A DNA stretch of 64,000 bases from JBBDRJ01 sp963766295 (GTDB taxonomy: Bacteria > Actinomycetota > JAICYB01), in the NCBI GenBank assembly GCA_963766295.1, contig CAVXYW010000001.1, positions 186,001-250,000 on the forward strand. Direction: 5' to 3'. Positions 24,197 through 32,461 of this stretch are shown one piece after another. Within the stretch, counting starts at the first letter, position 1, and each line of letters opens with the position of its first letter. A program made the position numbers and the translations under genes. The notes below the pieces were generated by a model. It did no database searches and was not told where the DNA came from. It was given only the letters and a program-made list of their open reading frames with translations.

Positions 24197-26293
24197 TCAG
24201 GCCGAACTGAGTCGCTTCAAGGCGACGGCTATGTCCGCCGACTGTGGAAGGATCGCGTCCTCGAGCGTAGGTTCGTAGGCCACCCACGAGTGCTTGGCGC
24301 CCACGCGCATCACCGGCGCATCGAGATCCCAGAAGCAGTGCTCGGTCACCCAAGCCGAGATCTCGGCTCCCATACCGAACTCGAGGATGTCCTCGTGAAC
24401 CACGAGCAGCCGTGAGGTCTTCGCGACCGATGCAGCAACCGTTTCCTGATCCCAGGGCCACAGTGACCGCAGATCGATGACCTCGACCGACAGACCCTGC
24501 GACTTCTCCAGCTCACGTGCTGCTTGCATCGACCGCTGGACCGTCGCGCCGTACGTGACCAGCGTGACGTCGTCGCCGCGGGTGACGTACGCCGCCTTAC
24601 CGAGCGGGATCTTGTAGTCGTCCGGCGGGAAAGGGTCGCGGTTGTACATCTGCCGGTAAAGGTGCTTGTGCTCGAGGAAGAGGATCGGGTCCTCGCAGTC
24701 GAAGGCCGTGCGCAGGAGGCCCGCGGCGTCTCGTGCACGCGACGGCATGACCACGAAGAGCCCTGGTGTGTGCGTGAAGATCGACTCCCCCGATTGCGAG
24801 TGCCAGATGGAGCCACCCTGCAGGTAACCGCCGATCGGAACTCGCAGCACCATCGGCACCTTAAAACCTCCGTTGGACCGCCACCGCGTCGTTGCCGCCT
24901 CGGTACGGAGCTGCTGCATGGCCGTCCAGATGTAGTCGAAGAATTGGATCTCCGGACAGGGCCGTAATCCTCTTATTCCCTGCCCGACAGCGCGGCCTAC
25001 GATGTTCGCCTCGGCGAGCGGAGTATTGAAGCAGCGAGCGATTCCGAATTCTCGTGTAAGTCCGTGGGTGATCCCAAACACCCCGCCCTTGCCGGGCACG
25101 TGTTCCAGCACTTCGATCGACGCCGCATCGGCAACGTCCTCGCCGAACACGCGCACGCGTTCGTCCCGTTCCATCACTTCCTGCAACGTGAGGCGGATCG
25201 ACTCTCCGAACGTCACCACATCACCGGCGCCGGCATCGTCGGGCTCGACCACATCGGGCAACGGACCCGTGACGTTCTCGAGCACGGTTGCCGGATCGGG
25301 ACGCCGCGCGGCGAGCGCTTCATTGGCCGCTTGCACGACGTGAGCCTTGGCTTCGTCCCTGATCTGCTTGGCTTCGTCCGCCGAAAGAAAGCCGGCTTCC
25401 AAAAGTTCACGCTCGAGCTGATCGATGGGGTCGTACTCCTGCTCCTCGGCAAGCTCTTCGGGTGTGCGGTACTTGCGCTGATCGTCGGAGAGCGAATGTG
25501 AGTACGGCCTCGTCACGATCGCGTGGATCAAACCCGGACCCTCACCCGCTCGCACGCGCTCGATAGCCTTCTTTCCCTTGGCGCGCACCTCGAAGTAATC
25601 GCGTCCGTCCAATTTGTGGATCGCCAGTCCGCGGAACCCACGTACGAGCTCGGAGACGGGAGCCGGGTGCTGTTCGTCCGAAGGAACAGATATCGCGTAT
25701 CCGTTGTCGGCAACGACGAACAAGACTGGAAGGTGCAACGTACAAGCCGTATTCAGCGCTTCCCAGAACTCGCCTTCCGAGCACGCACCTTCGCCAAGAG
25801 AAACGTAGGTGAGCTCATCACCGTGAGCGGTGCAACCCGGAAGGTCGCGTCTAACGATGTAGCGGGACGCCTCGGCGCAGCCGACGGCAGGGAGGCACTG
25901 GCTTCCGGTTGCCGACGACTGGGTAACGACGTTCAGCTCGGGGAAGCTCCAATGGCACGGCATCTGCCGGCCGCCCGATGCCGGATCCTCCGCCGATCCG
26001 ACCGCTTGCAGCAGAAGCGTCTTCGCGTCGACACCCATGCCGAGCATGAGCGCGCCGTCACGGTAATACGGAAAGAACCAGTCGTAAGAAGGCCGGAGGT
26101 ACCGCATGAGCCCGAGGTACAGAGCCTCGTGACCGGCCCCCGAGATCTGGAAGAAGACCTTCGATTGCTGACGAAGGACGATCTCGCGGTCGTCGATAGC
26201 TCGCGAGATGCAGGCGAGACGGAAATCTTCGACGGCTTCGTCCGCGGAGACTCCGCGGTGCTTTCGGGCGGCCCGGACTTGAGCCTTAGCCAT
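24197..26293 (-). CDS. 2-oxoacid dehydrogenase E1, alpha and beta subunits fused
   Basis: A 698-residue thiamine-diphosphate enzyme. Residues 1 to about 330 are the alpha part, with the TPP motif GEGACSEGEF starting at 167 and Asn197 in VVADNGYA; from about 360 the beta part follows (FGEDVADAASIEVLEHVPGK; PSRARDAAGLLRTA). The alpha-beta fusion is known for some branched-chain 2-oxoacid dehydrogenases, which decarboxylate branched 2-oxoacids and load an E2 lipoyl domain. No E2 or E3 gene is next to it, so partners must be elsewhere. The dehydrogenase at 45235 could supply branched 2-oxoacids (inference). Confidence 0.9.
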   Translation of the reverse strand: MAKAQVRAARKHRGVSADEAVEDFRLACISRAIDDREIVLRQQSKVFFQISGAGHEALYLGLMRYLRPSYDWFFPYYRDGALMLGMGVDAKTLLLQAVGSAEDPASGGRQMPCHWSFPELNVVTQSSATGSQCLPAVGCAEASRYIVRRDLPGCTAHGDELTYVSLGEGACSEGEFWEALNTACTLHLPVLFVVADNGYAISVPSDEQHPAPVSELVRGFRGLAIHKLDGRDYFEVRAKGKKAIERVRAGEGPGLIHAIVTRPYSHSLSDDQRKYRTPEELAEEQEYDPIDQLERELLEAGFLSADEAKQIRDEAKAHVVQAANEALAARRPDPATVLENVTGPLPDVVEPDDAGAGDVVTFGESIRLTLQEVMERDERVRVFGEDVADAASIEVLEHVPGKGGVFGITHGLTREFGIARCFNTPLAEANIVGRAVGQGIRGLRPCPEIQFFDYIWTAMQQLRTEAATTRWRSNGGFKVPMVLRVPIGGYLQGGSIWHSQSGESIFTHTPGLFVVMPSRARDAAGLLRTAFDCEDPILFLEHKHLYRQMYNRDPFPPDDYKIPLGKAAYVTRGDDVTLVTYGATVQRSMQAARELEKSQGLSVEVIDLRSLWPWDQETVAASVAKTSRLLVVHEDILEFGMGAEISAWVTEHCFWDLDAPVMRVGAKHSWVAYEPTLEDAILPQSADIAVALKRLSSA

Positions 26294-26319
26294 CGACTAG
26301 AGATTACTCTGGGGTTTGG

Positions 26320-27387
26320 TTACTTCGGCAGCAACTCCAGGGCGTCGTTGTCCTCCATTGCCTGGACCGAGCGATCGAACATCTGTTGGACCAGCGCTCT
26401 ATGGCGTTCGTTGGTGATCTCGATCTGACCAGTCGCTACGACGGGGTAGATGAAGCACCACGCCACCGTCCGCCGGTAGTCGCTGTCGAAGGCGTCTTCC
26501 GGGTAGTCGATACCTCGTTTCGCCATGCCTTCGAGGTACCTGTCCCGCAGCGCGGACTCGTGCTTGCGGCGATCTTCCGTCGAAAGACTCTGACTCACGA
26601 AATAACCCAAGTCGTACCCGCCACGCGCGCGGCAGCAGATCTGCCAGTCGACGAGTGTGACTTCGGCCTGGTCGCCGCCCCGCGCGAAAAACATGTTGTC
26701 CAGCCGGTAGTCGCCGTGGTTCAAAGTGACGGGTGGCTCGGCCCCCAATGTGAGATTCCACTCGATCAGATCGGGAAACCGGTCGCCGTAGTCGCGGTAA
26801 GCGCTCTGCAATTGGCTGCCAACGACCTCGAGAGCGCGAGGCCATGCCTGCTTGTACATACCCGCCAGCACCTGGGGGTAGGGCACGTCTGAATAGGCCG
26901 GGATCCACGGGAACTTCTCGAAGCGATCGCTCGCCCACCAAGTGGAGTGAAGGACGACCATCGCATCGATGGCTACCTCCGCTTCCTTTATCGCGCAGCC
27001 AACGTTCTGGTCGCACATCAGGCGTTCGCTGAGATCCTCGAGAAGTAAGGCGAAGTCTCCGGATTCGGGATCGTGCTCGGCGAAGTAAGCCTTCGGCGTG
27101 GAGATCGGTGTGTCCTTGGCTGCTTCGCTGTAGAACCGTACTTCCTTCTGATAGAAGTTCAGCGGCTCGACAACGTTCATGCGGGCACCTTCGTCAAGGG
27201 TTGGGAACTTAGCTATGACGCTGGCCGGAACTCCCTCCCCTTGAAGCGACACGCGGAACAGACGGCCGAGCAGTCCGACACCGACGCCGATCTGCTCGAC
27301 GTCGAAACCTGAAACCTGTCCACCGACGGCATCGCCGAGCCAATCATTGCTCAGCTGCGATGGATCAACCGGAAAAGCTGCGCCCAT
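26320..27387 (-). CDS. Phosphotransferase family protein (APH/EcKL-like)
   Basis: A 355-residue kinase-fold protein with Brenner motif HGDYRLDNMFF and metal motif VDWQICCRARGGYDLGYFVSQ, typical of the ecdysteroid-kinase-like group within the aminoglycoside phosphotransferase superfamily. In actinobacteria these proteins often sit among acyl-CoA or steroid genes; the substrate is unknown, and antibiotic resistance is not implied. The ATG at 27387 has a GGGGGG ribosome site 4-5 nt upstream; the open frame continues further without similarity. Divergent from the VOC gene. Confidence 0.85.
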   Translation of the reverse strand: MGAAFPVDPSQLSNDWLGDAVGGQVSGFDVEQIGVGVGLLGRLFRVSLQGEGVPASVIAKFPTLDEGARMNVVEPLNFYQKEVRFYSEAAKDTPISTPKAYFAEHDPESGDFALLLEDLSERLMCDQNVGCAIKEAEVAIDAMVVLHSTWWASDRFEKFPWIPAYSDVPYPQVLAGMYKQAWPRALEVVGSQLQSAYRDYGDRFPDLIEWNLTLGAEPPVTLNHGDYRLDNMFFARGGDQAEVTLVDWQICCRARGGYDLGYFVSQSLSTEDRRKHESALRDRYLEGMAKRGIDYPEDAFDSDYRRTVAWCFIYPVVATGQIEITNERHRALVQQMFDRSVQAMEDNDALELLPK

Positions 27388-27425
27388 GACACCCCCCGTT
27401 GCTGATGACCTGCCTATCCTGACCC

Positions 27426-28016
27426 ATGGCCATCCTGACATGGCTGGGAATACCCGGGCCTGCCGATGCATGGACCGAGCTCGGCTTCTCCGTCGACGAC
27501 GGGCGTTTCCAAGTCGGACAGGTTTGCTGCGAAACGGGCATGGATCCGGCCTGGGGATTCGACGAGCTTGTCGACGAAAGCTCCCGTCTTGGAATGCCGA
27601 CGAAGGTCGTCGACTCAACGCGAAAAGCGGAGCAACAACCCAACGGCATCGAAATCGTCGATCACATCGTTTACACCGTCCCGGATCTCGACACAGCGGT
27701 CGAGTCATTGACCAAATCGCTCGGTACGCCCCCGCGGCGAAGGTTCCATCCCCGCGGACCCGATGGACCGGAGATGGCCTTCTATCGGGTGGGCGAAGCA
27801 TTCATAGAAGTTGTTTCATCCGGACAACCGCCCGCATTGATCGGTGTCGCCTTCAGCGCAACCGATCTCGACGCAACGGTCGAAGCGATCCGAGCGGCCG
27901 GCGGACCGATCGGCGACCCGAAGCCCGCAGTTCAGGGCGGACGCATCGCCAGCGTCTGGAGCGGCCACGTCGGCTGGGGCGTGGCGATCATGGAGCCCCC
28001 GGCGCGTAAGGACTAA
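27426..28016 (+). CDS. VOC-superfamily (glyoxalase-like) protein
   Basis: A 196-residue protein with paired beta-alpha-beta-beta-beta modules: IEIVDHIVYTVPDLDTAVESL begins the clear VOC module near residue 75, with metal-ligand candidates at its His and at FIEVVSSG; VAFSATDLDATVEAIRAAG starts the second half. Could be a lyase, isomerase or dioxygenase; function unknown. TATCCT lies 5 nt before the ATG. Confidence 0.8.
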   Translation: MAILTWLGIPGPADAWTELGFSVDDGRFQVGQVCCETGMDPAWGFDELVDESSRLGMPTKVVDSTRKAEQQPNGIEIVDHIVYTVPDLDTAVESLTKSLGTPPRRRFHPRGPDGPEMAFYRVGEAFIEVVSSGQPPALIGVAFSATDLDATVEAIRAAGGPIGDPKPAVQGGRIASVWSGHVGWGVAIMEPPARKD

Positions 28017-28069
28017 CGGCGTCTGGTTAGGCTGTGCCCTCGTCATCCGGGGACGAAGGGGAGACATCG

Positions 28070-29476
28070 ATGAGCGACGCAGAACTCGCGTTTACACCGG
28101 CCACGGAGCTGGCCGAGATGATCCGCTTGAAGAAGATCTCGCCGGTCGAGCTCGTCGACCTTTACGCATCGCGTATCGAAGAGCTCAACCCGAAGCTGAA
28201 CGCGTATCTGACCACGACCATCGACCAAGCGCGCGAACAGGCCGGGGCTGCCGAAGCCCAGGTCAACGGCGACGACCTTCCTGCGTTCCATGGCGTGCCG
28301 ATCTCGATCAAGGACCTCAACGACACGGCCGGCGTTAGGACGACCCACGGAACGGCCGCGTTTCACGACCGCATCCCCGATCAGGACGAAGAGGTCGTTG
28401 CTCGAATCAAGAAGGCCGGGTTCATCATGCTCGGGAAGACGAACACCCCCGAGTTCGGAACGACGCCGTGGACGGAACCGATCGCTTACGGTCCGGCGCG
28501 CAATCCCTGGGACACCGAGAGAACACCCGGTGGTTCGTCGGGAGGAGCGGCGGCCGCACTGGCGGCAGGGCTGTGTCCCATATCTCAGGGTTCCGACGGC
28601 GGAGGATCGATACGCATCCCGTCCTCGGTGTGCGGATTATTTGGCATCAAACCATCACGTGGCCGAGTCTCAGCAGCACCCGGCCCCCAGTCGTTCCTTT
28701 CGCAGGACGGGCCGATCGCGCACACCGTCGCCGACGCAGCGGGATTGCTCGACGCGATCGCCGGTTATGCGACGGGAGATGCGTGGCACGCGCCTCCGCC
28801 CGAGCGTCCATTCGCTGAAGAAGTCGGAAAGCCTCCCGGGAAACTGCGCATCGCATGGTCGACGCGCGCCGAGATGGACGCCGTCGTTGCACCGGGAAAC
28901 AAGCAAGCCGTGGAAGACACAGCCAAGCTCCTGGCCGAGCTCGGCCACGAGATCGTCGATTCTTCACCACCGACGTGGCCGCCCGACCTGATCGAGGCGT
29001 TCCTCATCACGTGGTGCGTGCGCTCGGACTGCTACCAGCCGATGCCACCGTTCGAGACGCTCGAGCCACTGAACCGTGCGTTGATCGAAGTCGGGCGCGG
29101 CTACTCGGCTCCCCAATTCGAACGCGCTCAACGATCGATCCAAGCCGAGGCCCGCAAGCTCGTCGCGTTCTTCGACGATGTCGACGTCGTGATGACACCA
29201 ACCGTCGCCATCCCTCCGCCGAAGGTCGGGACGTACCACGACCCGGACAATCCGCTGATGGAGTTCCTCGCGGCCGGAAACTTCGTCCCGTTCACTCCGG
29301 CATGGAACACGACAGGACAGCCCGCCGTTTCGATCCCCATGCACTGGGACGAGCATGGACTGCCCGTCGGTGTTCAGCTGGTTGGGCGTCCGGGAGGCGA
29401 GGCAACGCTGATCAGGTTGTCGGCGCAGCTCGAAGAAGCTCGTCCGTGGGCTGACCGTCGTCCCGCGGTTTCTTAA
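28070..29476 (+). CDS. Amidase (amidase signature family)
   Basis: A 468-residue amidase with the Ser-cisSer-Lys triad: Lys81 in ISIKDLNDTAG, the cis-Ser in GGSSGGA (154-160) and the nucleophile Ser180 in GSDGGGSIRIPSS. It hydrolyses amides; without GatB/GatC context it is not a GatA. The start has GGGGAG 6-10 nt upstream. Ends immediately before the stop of the convergent ArsR gene. Confidence 0.92.
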   Translation: MSDAELAFTPATELAEMIRLKKISPVELVDLYASRIEELNPKLNAYLTTTIDQAREQAGAAEAQVNGDDLPAFHGVPISIKDLNDTAGVRTTHGTAAFHDRIPDQDEEVVARIKKAGFIMLGKTNTPEFGTTPWTEPIAYGPARNPWDTERTPGGSSGGAAAALAAGLCPISQGSDGGGSIRIPSSVCGLFGIKPSRGRVSAAPGPQSFLSQDGPIAHTVADAAGLLDAIAGYATGDAWHAPPPERPFAEEVGKPPGKLRIAWSTRAEMDAVVAPGNKQAVEDTAKLLAELGHEIVDSSPPTWPPDLIEAFLITWCVRSDCYQPMPPFETLEPLNRALIEVGRGYSAPQFERAQRSIQAEARKLVAFFDDVDVVMTPTVAIPPPKVGTYHDPDNPLMEFLAAGNFVPFTPAWNTTGQPAVSIPMHWDEHGLPVGVQLVGRPGGEATLIRLSAQLEEARPWADRRPAVS

Positions 29477-29797
29477 TCAGCGACGACGGCCGAGCTGCGC
29501 ACGCAGGCGGGCGAGTCGTTCGTCCCACTGCGCACCCACTTGCGTCATCCAACCCATCGCGTCGGCGAAGGGCTCCGGCGTGAGGTGAAAGACCAAAACG
29601 CGACCGTCTCGTTTAGACGAGACGAGTCCGGCCGACGCCAGCAATGCAAGGTGTTTGCTTACCGCCTGTCGCGTTATCGGTAGTCGCTCGGACAGCTGGG
29701 TCGGAGTTGCTCCACCCAAAGCTGAGAGCTCGGCCACAACCCTTCGTCTGGTCGGGTCGCCGAGCGCATCGAAGACCGCGCCCGCGTCACCTCTCAT
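29477..29797 (-). CDS. ArsR-family transcriptional regulator
   Basis: A 106-residue winged-helix protein: DALGDPTRRRVVAELSALGGATPTQL, recognition helix ITRQAVSKHLALLASAGLV and wing KRDGRVLVFHLTP. No metal-binding cysteines. It overlaps the SRPBCC gene (ATGA), a common ArsR-Aha1-like pairing. It is the best candidate to bind the two GCAAC-N6-GTTGC dyads at 30171 and 30212. Confidence 0.92.
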   Translation of the reverse strand: MRGDAGAVFDALGDPTRRRVVAELSALGGATPTQLSERLPITRQAVSKHLALLASAGLVSSKRDGRVLVFHLTPEPFADAMGWMTQVGAQWDERLARLRAQLGRRR

Positions 29798-30156
29798 ACA
29801 GAAGCGCGTGCGAGAGGCCTGAAACCGATCTGCGGGGACGGAGTTACTGCAGATTCGACCTGCCGCTCGACGACGCGAACGATCGCGCCGTCCGGAACTT
29901 CGTCGATCTCGATCGTCACACGGGATGGATCGTCGCCGAGCCAGCGAAAGATCAGTCGCCGAGGCGGGTCGAAGTCCTCGACGACAGCACGGCGCTGCGA
30001 ACCGTCCGGAAAGCTGAAGGTCGCTACCTCACCCTTCTCGAGATCGCCTTCCACGTCGGCGCCGAACCAGTCGCCGAGCTCGTCGGGTTCTGCGATCGCC
30101 GACCACACTTCGTCGGAGTCGGCGGGCACGAACACCTCTTTATGGACGTCGCTCAC
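29794..30156 (-). CDS. SRPBCC (AHSA1/START-like) domain protein
   Basis: A 120-residue SRPBCC fold: VHKEVFVPADSDEVWSAIAEPDELGDWFGADVEG opens the hydrophobic pocket fold, and RRLIFRWLGDD plus a C-terminal helix complete it. Small-molecule binding is likely; the ligand is unknown. Start GTG has TATAGT 6 nt before it (leaderless-type). Transcribed before and coupled to the ArsR gene. Confidence 0.85.
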   Translation of the reverse strand: MSDVHKEVFVPADSDEVWSAIAEPDELGDWFGADVEGDLEKGEVATFSFPDGSQRRAVVEDFDPPRRLIFRWLGDDPSRVTIEIDEVPDGAIVRVVERQVESAVTPSPQIGFRPLARASV

Positions 30157-30168
30157 CGGCCCACTATA

Positions 30169-30188
30169 GCGCAACCTTCCAGTTGCGC
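30169..30188. promoter_or_regulatory. Operator dyad 1, SRPBCC-ArsR promoter
   Basis: GCGCAACCTTCCAGTTGCGC: seven-base perfect arms, 6-base spacer. It abuts the -10 box of the SRPBCC gene. Its 16-bp core GCAAC-N6-GTTGC is repeated at 30212-30227, 41 bp away centre to centre (about four helical turns). Confidence 0.65.
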
Positions 30189-30211
30189 ATCCCCGGATCT
30201 TGAGTAGACTC

Positions 30212-30227
30212 GCAACCGTAGGGTTGC
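30212..30227. promoter_or_regulatory. Operator dyad 2, clpP promoter
   Basis: GCAACCGTAGGGTTGC, core GCAAC-N6-GTTGC as in dyad 1. It lies just downstream of a TAGACT -10 box and would cover the clpP transcription start. Confidence 0.6.
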
Positions 30228-30255
30228 ACGTCAGACCATGACCAAGGAGGTTGCG

Positions 30256-30915
30256 ATGGGCGAGCTGCTGATCCCGATGGTCGTCGAGCAGGCAGGCAAC
30301 GTCGAGCGCTCCTTCGACATCTATTCCCGTTTGCTGCGCGACCGCATCGTCTTCCTCGGCACCCCGCTGGACGACAACGTCGCGAACCTCATCAACGCCC
30401 AGCTGCTGATGCTGGAGCACGAGGACTCGGAACGGGACATCTCGCTTTACATCAACTCTCCGGGCGGTTCGTCCACTGCGCTGTTCGCGGTCTATGACGT
30501 GATGCAGTACATCCGTCCGGACGTCCAGACCATCTGCATGGGTTTCGCCGCATCGGCCGCCGCGGTGCTGCTCGCAGCCGGTTCGGACGGCAAGCGGTCG
30601 GCACTTCCCAACAGTCGCATCCTCATCCATCAGCCACACGGCGAGACCGGTCACGGACAGGTGAGCGATATCCAGATCCGCGCGAAAGAGATGCTCGAGC
30701 AGCGCCAGATGATGAACGAGATCCTCGCCCGACACACGGGCCAAGACGTCGAAACCATCGCCCGGGACACCGACCGCGACAACATCATGTCGCCGACGGA
30801 AGCTCTGACTTACGGTCTCCTCGACAAGGTGATCGAGCCGCGCAGTCTCGACCGCATGGGAGCGTTCGTGCCATCGGTCCCGGCCGAGAAGGAAGGCAAC
30901 GGCGCCAAGCACTGA
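30256..30915 (+). CDS. clpP: ATP-dependent Clp protease proteolytic subunit
   Basis: A 219-residue ClpP with catalytic Ser100 in GFAASAAA, His125 in LIHQPHG and Asp in DTDRDN (about 171-176). The ATG at 30256 is preceded by AAGGAGG at ideal distance; an ATG at 30238 would place that site inside the gene. It forms barrel proteases with ClpX or ClpC. It stands alone here, without clpX, tig or a second clpP, and its promoter carries the ArsR-type dyad, so it may be a conditionally expressed ClpP paralogue (inference). Confidence 0.93.
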   Translation: MGELLIPMVVEQAGNVERSFDIYSRLLRDRIVFLGTPLDDNVANLINAQLLMLEHEDSERDISLYINSPGGSSTALFAVYDVMQYIRPDVQTICMGFAASAAAVLLAAGSDGKRSALPNSRILIHQPHGETGHGQVSDIQIRAKEMLEQRQMMNEILARHTGQDVETIARDTDRDNIMSPTEALTYGLLDKVIEPRSLDRMGAFVPSVPAEKEGNGAKH

Positions 30916-30940
30916 CTCCCGTCGGGGCTATCCTCCGTGG

Positions 30941-31714
30941 ATGGCCGGACAACCCGTCGGTGCACACGTCGCTCCCGACCAACCGCTGAAGATCGCGGAG
31001 TCGCTGGACGCCGATTGCGTGCAGATCTTCCTGTCCGATCCTCAGAGCTTCAAGAAACCTCCGACACGACCAGACGCGGATGAGCTTCGCGACTCCGACA
31101 TCGCCGTTTACATCCACGCCCCGTATCTGATCAACGTCTGCTCACCGAAGAACAACATCCGGTTCGGCTCCCGGAAGATCCTCCAGGAAACCTGCGACGC
31201 AGCCGCTGCGGTGGGTGCCGCTGCAGTGATCGTCCACGGAGGACACGCCGACGACGATGTGAAGGAAGGTTTCGGACGGTGGGTGCGAAGCCTCGAGATG
31301 CTGAAGTCGGAAGTGCCGCTGTTCATCGAGAACACTCCCGGCGGCAAGAACGCAGTAGCGAAACGCTTCGAGGATCTGGCGAAGTTATGGGAGGCGATCC
31401 ACAAGAAGCCTCCGGACTACCCGATCGGACTCTGCTTCGACACGTGCCACGCGCACGCCGCGGGTGAAGAACTAACGGACGCCGTCGAGCGCGTGCTGGC
31501 GATCACAGGAAAGATCGATCTCGTTCACGCCAACGACTCGAAAGACGAAGCAGGAAAGGGACGCGACCGTCACACAAATCTGGGCGCGGGCAACATCGAT
31601 CCCGATGTCATGCGGCACATGATCGCTGCGGCGAAATCTCCGGTTATCTGCGAGACGCCGGGGACCGTCGACGACGTCGCCGAAGACATCGCCTTCGTCC
31701 GTGCGGCTCTTTAG
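30941..31714 (+). CDS. nfo: Endonuclease IV (AP endonuclease family 2)
   Basis: A 257-residue Xylose-isomerase-fold AP endonuclease. Zn-ligand segments are visible: YIHAPYLINVCSP, VIVHGGHADD, FIENTPGG, CFDTCHAHAAG and LVHANDSKDEAGKGRDRH. It incises abasic sites in base-excision repair. TATCCT lies 6 nt before the ATG, a leaderless-type start of its own. The methyltransferase gene begins at the base after its stop. Confidence 0.93.
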   Translation: MAGQPVGAHVAPDQPLKIAESLDADCVQIFLSDPQSFKKPPTRPDADELRDSDIAVYIHAPYLINVCSPKNNIRFGSRKILQETCDAAAAVGAAAVIVHGGHADDDVKEGFGRWVRSLEMLKSEVPLFIENTPGGKNAVAKRFEDLAKLWEAIHKKPPDYPIGLCFDTCHAHAAGEELTDAVERVLAITGKIDLVHANDSKDEAGKGRDRHTNLGAGNIDPDVMRHMIAAAKSPVICETPGTVDDVAEDIAFVRAAL

Positions 31715-32461
31715 ATGAGAGGTCTGTCGAAGAAGGACGACGCATACGGCCAGGAGATCCTCTCCGTCCTTAAAGGACAGGAAGCTCCCGAAATAATCGA
31801 ACGGGACGACGGCTACATCGAGTCCTACGGAGGGCACTACCTATTCGCGCCTTACGCCAAGTGGGACGCCAACGAACGCAAGGCCATCCGGCTAGCTCGA
31901 GGGCGCGTGCTGGACGTAGGCGCCGGTGGGGGTCGTGTGAGCTTGTATCTCCAAGCCAAGGGATTGGATGTACTTGCGATCGACATCTCACCGCTCGCGA
32001 TCGATGTCTGCAAGAGGCGCGGCGTGAAGAACGCGCGAGTCCTCGACTTCGCGAAGATCGATCAGAGGCTGGGAAGCTTCGACACGATCGTTCTGTACGG
32101 GAACAATTTCGGCTTGTTCGGTTCCCCAACGCGGGCGAAGCGGCTGCTGCGCCGCCTGCACCGGATGACTTCGCCGCAGGCCCGCATCCTCGGCGAGACG
32201 GTCGATCCGCACCAAACCACAAACCTCGATCACCTCGCGTACCACCGCTTCAACCGCAAGCGCGGCAGGATGGCCGGTCAACTGCGCATCCGTGCGCGCT
32301 CCCGCGCGCTCAAGACTCCGTGGTTCGACTACCTGTTCGTCTCCCGTACGGAGATGCGCACGATCGTCGAACAAACGGGCTGGCGTGTCGTCCGCACCTA
32401 TCCACAGCGCGGCCCCCAGTACATAGCGCTGCTTGAGAAGGAGAACCCCAAGGGTCGTTAG
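31715..32461 (+). CDS. Class I SAM-dependent methyltransferase
   Basis: A 248-residue Rossmann methyltransferase: motif I VLDVGAGGGRVSLYL (about residues 65-79), motif II LAIDISPLAID, and FDTIVLYGNNFGLFGS as the post-catalytic strand. Substrate unknown. Directly abuts nfo and is probably cotranscribed. The stop overlaps by 4 bp that of the convergent membrane protein. Confidence 0.88.
   Translation: MRGLSKKDDAYGQEILSVLKGQEAPEIIERDDGYIESYGGHYLFAPYAKWDANERKAIRLARGRVLDVGAGGGRVSLYLQAKGLDVLAIDISPLAIDVCKRRGVKNARVLDFAKIDQRLGSFDTIVLYGNNFGLFGSPTRAKRLLRRLHRMTSPQARILGETVDPHQTTNLDHLAYHRFNRKRGRMAGQLRIRARSRALKTPWFDYLFVSRTEMRTIVEQTGWRVVRTYPQRGPQYIALLEKENPKGR

Noticed and set aside
25523..26428. 301-codon open frame on the plus strand
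   Set aside because: Antisense to the E1 enzyme, which shows clear TPP motifs.
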